A DNA stretch of 5,725 nucleotides from Acidobacteriota bacterium. Its GTDB lineage: Bacteria > Acidobacteriota > Vicinamibacteria > Vicinamibacterales > SCN-69-37. The translations under genes were made by a program, and so were the position numbers. This document shows positions 1 through 5,509 of this stretch, in pieces (the first letter of the stretch is position 1; each line of letters begins with the position of its first letter). Location: the NCBI GenBank assembly GCA_024653875.1, contig JANLHE010000567.1, forward strand, positions 1-5,725. The letters run 5' to 3'. The notes below the pieces were generated by a model. That model saw only the letters and a list, made by a program, of their open reading frames with translations, searched no databases and was not told where the DNA came from.

Positions 1-49
1 ACTGGTTGACGAAATCAAACATGCTGCCGCCGGACGACTGTGTGCTCAT
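1..49 (-). CDS. 5' end of an unidentified protein, cut by the left window edge
   Basis: An ATG at 49-47 on the minus strand overlaps the TGA stop (48-46) of the ligase/acyltransferase gene in a 4-base ATGA arrangement, typical of translationally coupled genes. A GGAG Shine-Dalgarno sequence lies at 59-56, six bases before the ATG and inside the last codons of the upstream gene. The visible peptide reads MSTQSSGGSMFDFVNQ and then leaves the window. Sixteen residues are too few to assign a family. A later internal ATG (codon 10) is an alternative start, but the ATGA overlap and the well-spaced GGAG favour the first. It is probably co-transcribed with the lipid enzyme upstream, so a membrane or lipid role is possible, but nothing in the peptide shows it. 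Confidence 0.6.
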   Translation of the reverse strand, partial: MSTQSSGGSMFDFVNQ

Positions 50-2778
50 TGGGAACTCCGTCGCAGTGCGAGAAACATCCGTTCCACGGCGGATCGCAAT
101 CCGGCCGTCCCTTCAGCATACTTCCCTCGGACGACGGAGATCGCGGCGCCGTACTGCAACACCACGCGCGTGCCGCCTCCGGGCAGCAGACGGCGCCACT
201 GGAACGGCAGGCTGCGCGGCCATAACTTGAAGAGACCGTCCATCGCCACCGGGATGATCGGCGCATTCAGGTGGGCGGACAGGATCGGCGCGCCCTTCTT
301 GAACGCCTTCAGTTCGCCGTCAATCGACCGTTCGCCCTCCGGGAAGAGCATCAGCACCTTGCCCAGCCGGAGCCCGGTGGCGCCGGCCTTCATGGCCCGT
401 TCCAGATTGGCATCCGAGTCCACCGGAATGACGTTGGTGAAGTACGCCAGCCACTTCATGAACGGCGTCTGGTAGTACTCCGCCGCGCCCACGGCAAAGA
501 CGTGGCGCAGCGTGCGGAACGGGACCGTGCCGAGCAGCACGAACGCGTCGAGGTACGACTGGTGATTCGGGCACAGGATGTACGGCCCCGTGGCAGGAAT
601 GTGCTCCTGGCCCGACGCGCGGACGCGCAGCACCAGGCAGACGATCCGGATCAGGACGTAGAAGAACAGGGACCGGAAGAACGTGGACCGGCCGAGCTGG
701 GCGGTGAGTTCGGGCTCCGCGGGCTGGTTCAGCAGCGACTCCCACATCTGCAGGCTGTGGGCATCGTCGCCGGTGTCGGTGGGAGTCGCCATCGCGGGCG
801 CGGCCGCGCCGGTCGGCGGGGCGGCCAGCACCGCGTCCACGAGCTGGCGCACCGTGAAGATCGTGGCGCGGGTCTCCGGGCTCACCCGGCGCCCGTGCTG
901 CTGCTCCAGGAGCGTCAACACCTCCACCCGTTCCATGGAATCGAGCGAGAGGTCCAGGTCCAGGTTGGCGTCAGGGCGCAGCGACGGCTGCGTCACCCGG
1001 GCCGCGACCATCGCGTGCGCGGCCGCGTGCGCGGGTGTCCGCAGCCACGTCTCTTCGTCGGCCGACAGTGGTTGTGCCGCGTCGGTGTGCGTCGTGGCGG
1101 CCTGTGCCCTCAGCTGTTTCTCAATCTGGTGGCGCCGGAGCTTGCCGGTCGTGGTGCGCGGCAGCGGCTCCATCCAGATGTCGTACGTGAGGATGCGCTT
1201 GTGCGGCGGCAGGTGCACGGACCGGCTCTCGAGCTCGAACCGCACCAGTTGCTGGACGTTCGCCACGCCGCGTTCACGCAGCACCTGTTCATCGGGCACG
1301 ATCACCGCGTGCAGCCGTTCGCCCGAGGCGTCGTCATGCCGGTTGAGACCGAGGACGCACAGTTCCTTGATGACCGGCGCCTCGCGATAGTGGGCTTCGA
1401 TTTCTTCCGGATAGAGGTTCTTCCCCGAGGCGAGGACGATCATCTCCTTCCTGCGGCCCGTGATGTAGAGCCGCCCGTCCGCGTCCAGCCGTCCCAGGTC
1501 GCCCGTGTGCAGCCAGCCGTCCTGCAGCGCCTCGGCGGTGGCATCGGGACGGCGGAAGTACTCGCGCATCACGATGGGGCCGCGAATCAGGACTTCGCCA
1601 TCCGCGTGTTCGCGCGCTTCGTCGGATTCGCGCGGGGCGATCCGGACCTCGATGCCCTGCAACGGGTGGCCGACCGAGGTGGTGTACGTGTCGCCCGGCC
1701 GCACGATCGTGGCGCCGCCGGAGGTCTCGGTCAGGCCATAGGCGTTCAGCAGGTTGAAGCCCATGTCGTACAGGTCCCGGCTGATCCTGGCGTCGAACTT
1801 CGAGCCGCCCGTGACCAGCACGCGGATGTGCGGTCCCAGCACGTGATGAATCTTCGCGAACCAGCGCCGCCCGGGATTCCATCCCGTGCGGGCCCGCAGC
1901 CAGCCGTTGGTCCGGAGCAGCGTCCGGAACAGCGCGCGGCGGATCGGGCTCGCCTTGGCGATCTCGGTCATCACCCGCTGATGGATCAGATAGAAAAACT
2001 GCGGCACGCAACAGAGGATCGTGATGCCTCGCGTCTGCAGGGCGTGCAGCAGTGATGACGAACTGACACTCTCAAGGAAGACGACACGCCCCCCGACGCC
2101 CAGGGGAAGCAGGAGGTTCGCCATCTGGGCGAGGGAGTGGAAGAGCGGCAGGACGCCCAGGATGACGTCGCGACTGGTGACATCCACCACCGAGAACGCC
2201 GCCTGGCGTTCGGCCTCCAGGTTGGCGTGGGTCAGCACGACGCCTTTGGGATCGGCGGTGGTACCCGACGTATACAGGATCACCGCGGGCGCGTCGGCCG
2301 CGCGATCGGCCACGGGCGGGGGATCGCGATGCGTCTGGACGAGATCGAAGTCCGGCACGCCCGGCGCGGCGCCGTGCAGCAGGCACAGGCCCAGGCCCGG
2401 CCCGGGCAGCGCGGCGATGGCCTGGCGGACGGTCTCGAGATACCGCGCGGTCGTGAAAATCAGACGCGCGCCTGAGTTCTCCAGGACAGTGCGCACCTGC
2501 CCGGCCTTGTAGGCCGTGTCGAGCGGCACCGCGATGGCGCCCAGGCGCAACACCCCGAGGTAGGCCGCGATCCAGCGCGCGTCGTTGTCACCCAGGATGG
2601 CGACGCGGTCATCGGGCGCGATGCCGTGCCCGTGCAGCCAGGCGGCGCAGGCGGCGGCCTCCGCCGTCAACTGGCCGTAGGTGGTGGTCCGCAGCTGGTC
2701 CGCCGACTGCAGCTCGATGGCCGGCTGGGTCTCGAACCGGCGGGCGGCTTCGGCAACGCGCTCGTAGAAATTGGCCAT
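46..2778 (-). CDS. Fused acyl-AMP ligase / acyl carrier domain / PlsC-type glycerolipid acyltransferase
   Basis: The protein has 910 residues from the ATG at 2778. Residues 1-555 form an ANL-superfamily AMP-forming fatty acyl ligase: P-loop YTSGTTADPKG at 169-179, YGLTETSG at 347-354, HTGD at 424-427 and C-terminal catalytic lysine K546 in TTTGK. Residues about 580-652 look like an acyl carrier domain, with DSM at 613-615 giving Ser614 as the likely phosphopantetheine site. After a Pro/Ala/Thr linker comes a hydrophobic stretch (about 700-720), probably a membrane contact, then a PlsC domain with NHQSYLD (HX4D, H739/D744), FPEGERS (812-818) and IIPV (841-844). By family logic the ligase activates a fatty acid, the carrier holds it and PlsC transfers it to a lysophospholipid or glycerol-phosphate acceptor, at the inner membrane. 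E. coli Aas has the acyltransferase first and the ligase second, without this internal carrier; the order here is reversed. The acceptor is unknown. A TTG at 2817 in the same frame would add 13 residues but lacks support. All key motifs are intact. Confidence 0.92.
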   Translation of the reverse strand: MANFYERVAEAARRFETQPAIELQSADQLRTTTYGQLTAEAAACAAWLHGHGIAPDDRVAILGDNDARWIAAYLGVLRLGAIAVPLDTAYKAGQVRTVLENSGARLIFTTARYLETVRQAIAALPGPGLGLCLLHGAAPGVPDFDLVQTHRDPPPVADRAADAPAVILYTSGTTADPKGVVLTHANLEAERQAAFSVVDVTSRDVILGVLPLFHSLAQMANLLLPLGVGGRVVFLESVSSSSLLHALQTRGITILCCVPQFFYLIHQRVMTEIAKASPIRRALFRTLLRTNGWLRARTGWNPGRRWFAKIHHVLGPHIRVLVTGGSKFDARISRDLYDMGFNLLNAYGLTETSGGATIVRPGDTYTTSVGHPLQGIEVRIAPRESDEAREHADGEVLIRGPIVMREYFRRPDATAEALQDGWLHTGDLGRLDADGRLYITGRRKEMIVLASGKNLYPEEIEAHYREAPVIKELCVLGLNRHDDASGERLHAVIVPDEQVLRERGVANVQQLVRFELESRSVHLPPHKRILTYDIWMEPLPRTTTGKLRRHQIEKQLRAQAATTHTDAAQPLSADEETWLRTPAHAAAHAMVAARVTQPSLRPDANLDLDLSLDSMERVEVLTLLEQQHGRRVSPETRATIFTVRQLVDAVLAAPPTGAAAPAMATPTDTGDDAHSLQMWESLLNQPAEPELTAQLGRSTFFRSLFFYVLIRIVCLVLRVRASGQEHIPATGPYILCPNHQSYLDAFVLLGTVPFRTLRHVFAVGAAEYYQTPFMKWLAYFTNVIPVDSDANLERAMKAGATGLRLGKVLMLFPEGERSIDGELKAFKKGAPILSAHLNAPIIPVAMDGLFKLWPRSLPFQWRRLLPGGGTRVVLQYGAAISVVRGKYAEGTAGLRSAVERMFLALRRSSQ

Positions 2779-2816
2779 AGTCACGATAAGATAGGCTTCC
2801 TTAAGGAGCCCTGCCA
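2779..2816. promoter_or_regulatory. Divergent intergenic region with back-to-back start signals
   Basis: Only 38 bases separate the ATG of the lipid enzyme (minus, 2778) from the ATG of the peroxiredoxin (plus, 2817). An imperfect inverted repeat, ggcttcctt/aaggagcc (2794-2810), sits in the middle, with one extra T in the left arm. On the plus strand its right arm supplies AAGGAG (2803-2808), eight bases before the peroxiredoxin ATG, which is a near-ideal ribosome binding site. On the minus strand its left arm reads AAGGAAG (2802-2796), but 17 bases before the ATG, which is too far to be optimal. If transcribed in full, the repeat could fold into a 6-bp hairpin with a one-base bulge and a TTAA loop that covers the plus-strand ribosome site. 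The folding and any regulator binding are inference. Confidence 0.55.
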
Positions 2817-2817
2817 A
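2788..2817 (-). promoter_or_regulatory. Candidate sigma70-like promoter for the lipid enzyme gene
   Basis: On the minus strand TTGGCA (2817-2812, five of six matches to TTGACA) is followed after 18 bases by TATCTT (2793-2788, four of six matches to TATAAT). Transcription would then start near 2781, only a few bases before the ATG at 2778, giving a nearly leaderless mRNA. This would make the distant AAGGAAG irrelevant for that gene. On the plus strand only a weak TAAGAT (2787-2792) without a good -35 partner is seen. These are short degenerate matches and could be chance. Confidence 0.3.
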
Positions 2818-3359
2818 TGCGTAAGATCACGATGTTGGGCGTGGCGGTGTCGGTGCTGGTCGCAGGACTGGCCGCGGCGGCGCTGACCCAGACGCCGGCG
2901 GTGGAGTTGAAAGTGGGCGATATGGCCCCGAACTTCACCCTTGCCGGATCCGACGGGAAGACCCACAAACTGTCCGACTACAAGGGGAAGGCGGTGGTGC
3001 TGGCGTGGTTTCCCAAAGCCTTCACCGGTGGTTGAACGGCCGAATGCAAGTCGCTCCGGGCGAGCGGCGAGACGATTCGGCAGTTTGACGTGGCGTATTT
3101 CATGGTGAGCGTGGACGACGCCGAGACCAACACGCGCTTTGCGAAAGAGCACGAAGCGGATTTTCCCATCCTGGCCAACCCCGGGAAGGACGTGGCCACG
3201 GCCTACGGCGTCCTGGGGCCCACGGGCTTCGCGCGGCGCTGGACGTTCTACATCGGCGTCGACGGCAAGATCCTGTTCATCGACAACAAGGTGAGCACCG
3301 GCACGGCCGGCGAGGACCTGGCGCGGACGCTCGGCGAACTCGGCGTGAAGCGGAAGTGA
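2817..3359 (+). CDS. Exported selenocysteine-containing peroxiredoxin (AhpC/TSA family), UGA read through as Sec
   Basis: The reading frame gives 180 residues if the TGA at codon 73 (3033-3035) is decoded as selenocysteine; a second TGA (3357-3359) ends the gene. Residues 1-25 form a Sec-type signal peptide (MRK, a long Val/Leu/Ala core, Ala-rich end, no lipobox Cys), so the mature enzyme probably works in the periplasm. The thioredoxin-fold peroxiredoxin domain starts at about 30 (VGDMAPNFTL). The active-site loop reads FPKAFTGG, then the TGA, then TAECKSLR: the PxxxTxxC motif with P66, T70 and Sec in place of the peroxidatic Cys. R141 in RRWTFYI is the likely catalytic Arg. C77, four residues after Sec, is the only cysteine and the candidate resolving partner. 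The family reduces H2O2 and organic peroxides using thiols. The start has AAGGAG eight bases upstream. The gene ends 13 bases before pdxH. The alternative is a Cys(TGC)-to-TGA nonsense mutation or sequencing error; the hairpin just downstream argues for Sec. A naive annotation would give two ORFs, 2817-3035 and 3090-3359. Confidence 0.88.
3033..3035 (+). other. In-frame TGA, predicted selenocysteine codon at the peroxidatic position
   Basis: This TGA is codon 73 of the peroxiredoxin and falls exactly where the catalytic cysteine of the family stands (T-x-x-C followed by T-x-E). Peroxiredoxin sequence runs uninterrupted on both sides in the same frame, with no indel and no decay in conserved positions (HEADFPILANP, AYGVLGP, RWTFYIGVDGKI). 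Replacement of a redox Cys by Sec is the classic pattern of bacterial selenoproteins. Confidence 0.85.
3039..3081 (+). promoter_or_regulatory. Predicted bacterial SECIS element
   Basis: The bases following the in-frame TGA can form a long hairpin. The lower stem pairs gccgaat (3039-3045) with attcggc (3075-3081), seven perfect pairs. An internal loop of four bases (3046-3049) against six (3069-3074) follows. The upper stem pairs gtcgctc (3050-3056) with gagcggc (3062-3068), seven pairs including one U-G. The apical loop is CGGGC (3057-3061), with G as its second base. The loop begins 21 bases after the TGA. As I recall the bSECIS model, it asks for an apical loop 16-37 bases from the UGA with a G in its first two bases; both hold. 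SelB would bind this element to bring Sec-tRNA to the ribosome. The pairing was found by eye, not by energy calculation. Confidence 0.82.
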
Positions 3360-3372
3360 TATACGTCAGTGT

Positions 3373-3948
3373 GTGACTGATCCCTTCGCACACTATCGCG
3401 AGTGGTTTGACGAGGCGGCCTCCCGGGGAGGATTTGACCCGAAGGCCGCCTGTCTCTCCACGGTTGGCGCGGATGGCCGTCCGGCCGGCCGCATGGTCCT
3501 GATTCAATATTTCGATCCGCGCGGGTTCACCTTCTTCACCAACCTGCATTCCCGCAAGGGACACGAACTCGAGGCGCGCCCGCACGCCTCGCTTTGTGTG
3601 TACTGGGGTGCGCTGGATCGGCAGGTGCGCATCGAGGGGGACGTGCACCTGGTGCCTGATGACGAGGCGGATCGGTACTTCGCCACCCGTCCCCGGGAGA
3701 GCCAGATCGGCGCGTGGGCATCGCGGCAGAGCGAGACGTTGCCCGATCAAGCCACGTTGTGGGCGCGCGTGGCGGCGGTGGCGGCCAGACACGTGGCGCA
3801 TGCCGTGCCTCGTCCGCCGTTCTGGTCGGGATATCGGCTGGTGCCGCACCGCGTGGAATTCTGGGCGGCCCGGACGGGCCGGCTGCACGAGCGGCTGTTG
3901 TTCGAGCGCGCGGCGGAAGGGTGGGCCCATTCGTGGCTGTTCCCGTAA
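3373..3948 (+). CDS. pdxH: Pyridoxamine/pyridoxine 5'-phosphate oxidase
   Basis: This FMN enzyme oxidises pyridoxine or pyridoxamine 5'-phosphate to PLP with O2, the last step of B6 synthesis and salvage, in the cytosol. The 191-residue protein is collinear with PdxH: RMVL (40-43), FFTN (54-57, usually YTN), SRKGHEL (60-66), DRQVRIEGD (82-90), RYFATRPRESQIGAWAS (101-117), PRPPFWSGYR (146-155), EFW (162-164), the substrate-binding RLH (170-172) and the truncated-looking tail SWLFP where RLAP is usual. E. coli PdxH is 218 residues; the shortfall is mainly the variable N-terminus. An unusual point is Q45 where most members have Lys (RIVLLK in E. coli, where this Lys contacts the PLP phosphate). 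The start is GTG at 3373, the only usable start after the in-frame stop at 3346; the ribosome site is weak. It lies 13 bases after the peroxiredoxin stop, so co-transcription is very likely. Confidence 0.93.
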   Translation: MTDPFAHYREWFDEAASRGGFDPKAACLSTVGADGRPAGRMVLIQYFDPRGFTFFTNLHSRKGHELEARPHASLCVYWGALDRQVRIEGDVHLVPDDEADRYFATRPRESQIGAWASRQSETLPDQATLWARVAAVAARHVAHAVPRPPFWSGYRLVPHRVEFWAARTGRLHERLLFERAAEGWAHSWLFP

Positions 3949-4718
3949 AGCCATCCGAGTCCGAGCGGCTTTTTCTTGAAGGACCGCAATCGCGCTGGCG
4001 CGAGTTGCAGCTGCTCTGGCGCGCGGCGGCGGATTTCGTGCGCGGGTTCCGCGTGCTGCACTTCGTGGGGCCCTGCGTCGCGGTCTTTGGATCCGCGAGG
4101 TTCGGCCAGTCGCATCCGTACTATGCGGTGGCGCGCGATGTCGGGCGCCGCCTCTCCGAAATGGGGTTTGCCGTGATGACCGGCGGCGGCCCGGGCCTCA
4201 TGGAGGCCGCGAACCGCGGGGCGCACGATCACGGCGGGTTGTCGGTGGGGTGCAACATCGAGTTGCCCTTCGAGCAGATGCCGAACCGGTACCTCGATCG
4301 GTGGGTGACCCTGCACTACTTCTTCGTGCGCAAGGTCCTGCTGTTCAAGTACTCGTATGCGTTCATCGTGTTGCCCGGCGGCCTGGGCACCCTCGACGAA
4401 CTGAACGAGGCGCTCACGTTGATCCAGACCAAGAAGGTGGCGAACTTCCCGGTGGTGCTCATCGGCACCGCGTACTGGGCGCCCTATCTCGCGCTGCTTC
4501 GGGAGATGGTCCGCGAGGGCGCCGTCGCCGGGCACGATCTTGATCTGCTGAAGGTCACCGACGACCTGGATGAGGCGATGGCCCACCTGGAAGTGCACAC
4601 GGTGGAACGGTTCGGCTTGCGGCGCGTGCGCAAGGCGGCCTGGTGGCTGGGGGAGCGCCGGCCTCACCCCGGCGGCACGGCCAGCACCGGCGCGTCGGCG
4701 TCGCACAGCACGCGATAG
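3933..4718 (+). CDS. LOG/TIGR00730-family nucleotide 5'-monophosphate phosphoribohydrolase
   Basis: The Rossmann-like protein belongs to the LOG (lysine decarboxylase-like, TIGR00730) family, whose members hydrolyse the N-glycosidic bond of nucleoside or cytokinin-riboside 5'-monophosphates to a free base and ribose 5-phosphate. From GTG 3933 it has 261 residues: VAVFGSARF (49-57), the nucleotide loop TGGGPGLMEAANRGA (83-97), VRK (132-134) and the hallmark PGGLGTLDE (148-156) with its catalytic-region Glu. It is a single-domain form, unlike the longer PpnN/YgdH of E. coli. The GTG lies 12 bases after GGAAGG (3915-3920) and overlaps pdxH by 16 bases. GTG 3921 is an alternative; the open frame back to 3714 is only pdxH read in another frame. 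The last 18 codons (from about 4664) lie antisense to the stress-protein gene and read as a low-complexity Ser/Thr tail, so the functional domain ends near residue 240. The substrate cannot be set from sequence. Confidence 0.88.
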   Translation: MAVPVKPSESERLFLEGPQSRWRELQLLWRAAADFVRGFRVLHFVGPCVAVFGSARFGQSHPYYAVARDVGRRLSEMGFAVMTGGGPGLMEAANRGAHDHGGLSVGCNIELPFEQMPNRYLDRWVTLHYFFVRKVLLFKYSYAFIVLPGGLGTLDELNEALTLIQTKKVANFPVVLIGTAYWAPYLALLREMVREGAVAGHDLDLLKVTDDLDEAMAHLEVHTVERFGLRRVRKAAWWLGERRPHPGGTASTGASASHSTR

Positions 4719-5509
4719 GCGGTCGTCCCCGGCCGCTGGCCTGCGGCAAGACCGCCCAAGCCCACCACGATCAACGCGTCGTTCCCGGAGGCGGCGTCCA
4801 CCAGCACCCGCGCCGGATCCCCCGAGCGGACCTCGCTGGTCCAGAGGGCCGGCACGGTCGCCGCCATCCGCGCGCGGGCGTCGTCCACGGCGCGGTCGAC
4901 GGCGCCGGCGACGAACTCGTTCCACCGCGCGGGCGCCGCGATCGCGGGCACGGCATGCAGGCCGGTGACGGGCACGCCAAAGAGCCGGCCCAATTTCGTG
5001 CCGGCGTCGATGGCGGCGCGTGACGCGGCACCGAAGTCGGTGCCGACCACGATCGACGAAATCCGCAGGGGGGCCTCCGACCGCGCTGCCGCTCCCGGCG
5101 GAATGGCGAGGACCGGGATCGTGGACTCACGCAGCAGGCGCATGGTGGTGGATCCGAACCACAGGCGGCCCGCCTGTCCCAGTCCCTGCGTGCCCACCAC
5201 GATGACGCTTGCGCCCTTTGCGAGGGCGGTGCCGTTGATCGTGCTGGCCGGTTCGCCAGCCGTCAGCGTGGTGCGGACGGCGAGACCCGCGTCAATGGCG
5301 TCCGCGATGAACGCGTCCAATTCCGGCTGCACGGTCGCCGGGAGCGCGTCGGCGCCGTAGTGGACCTGGGCCGCGGCGGCCAGCAGCGGCTCCACCGCGT
5401 GCACCACCACCAGCGGCTGCGCCAGATGGCGGGCCATGAATGCCGCCCACCGCAGGGCGCGCCTGGAATCGTCGGAAAAATCGACGCCGCAGACCACCGG
5501 CCCCGTCAT
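4664..5509 (-). CDS. Tandem-domain universal stress protein (UspA family)
   Basis: The 281-residue protein has two UspA domains, about 1-139 and 148-281, each starting with a beta strand ending in Asp (VVCGVD at 5-10, IVVGTD at 153-158) and ending in a similar strand (PVLAIPPG, PVLAVPPG). Domain 1 keeps the ATP-binding signature G-2x-G-9x-G-S (G106, G109, G119, S120). Domain 2 has G250, G253, G261 and T262, with seven instead of nine residues in the spacer, so ATP binding there is probably lost or altered. Usp proteins are cytosolic, often dimer-like in tandem form, and accumulate during starvation or oxidative and energy stress; the exact role here is unknown. The ATG (5509-5507) overlaps the TGA of the upstream gene as ATGA and has no clear ribosome site of its own, which suggests translational coupling. 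Its 3' end overlaps the convergent LOG gene by 55 bases. Confidence 0.92.
   Translation of the reverse strand: MTGPVVCGVDFSDDSRRALRWAAFMARHLAQPLVVVHAVEPLLAAAAQVHYGADALPATVQPELDAFIADAIDAGLAVRTTLTAGEPASTINGTALAKGASVIVVGTQGLGQAGRLWFGSTTMRLLRESTIPVLAIPPGAAARSEAPLRISSIVVGTDFGAASRAAIDAGTKLGRLFGVPVTGLHAVPAIAAPARWNEFVAGAVDRAVDDARARMAATVPALWTSEVRSGDPARVLVDAASGNDALIVVGLGGLAAGQRPGTTAYRVLCDADAPVLAVPPG

Noticed and set aside
271..2055. Long plus-strand open frame (594 codons) opposite the lipid enzyme
   Set aside because: It lies wholly antisense to a gene with intact ligase, carrier and PlsC motifs. Its product is Arg/Gly/His-rich without any domain, as expected for the complement of GC-rich codons.
2779..2817. 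TTG at 2817 as start of the lipid enzyme
   Set aside because: The extra 13 residues do not look like the family, and the ATG at 2778 begins the typical MANFYERV-like ligase N-terminus.
3033..3035. Reading the TGA as a nonsense mutation making a peroxiredoxin pseudogene
   Set aside because: The TGA falls exactly on the catalytic Cys, the downstream frame is undamaged, and a well-placed SECIS-like hairpin follows. A sequencing error cannot be excluded from one sequence.
3714..3932. N-terminal extension of the LOG protein back to the ATG at 3714
   Set aside because: The added 73 residues are pdxH read in another frame and are Ala/Gly/Arg-rich. Family-like sequence begins only at about 3945.
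3747..4925. Minus-strand open frame of 392 codons opposite pdxH, LOG and part of the stress-protein gene
   Set aside because: It spans several well-supported genes in antisense or another frame and encodes compositionally biased sequence with no motif.
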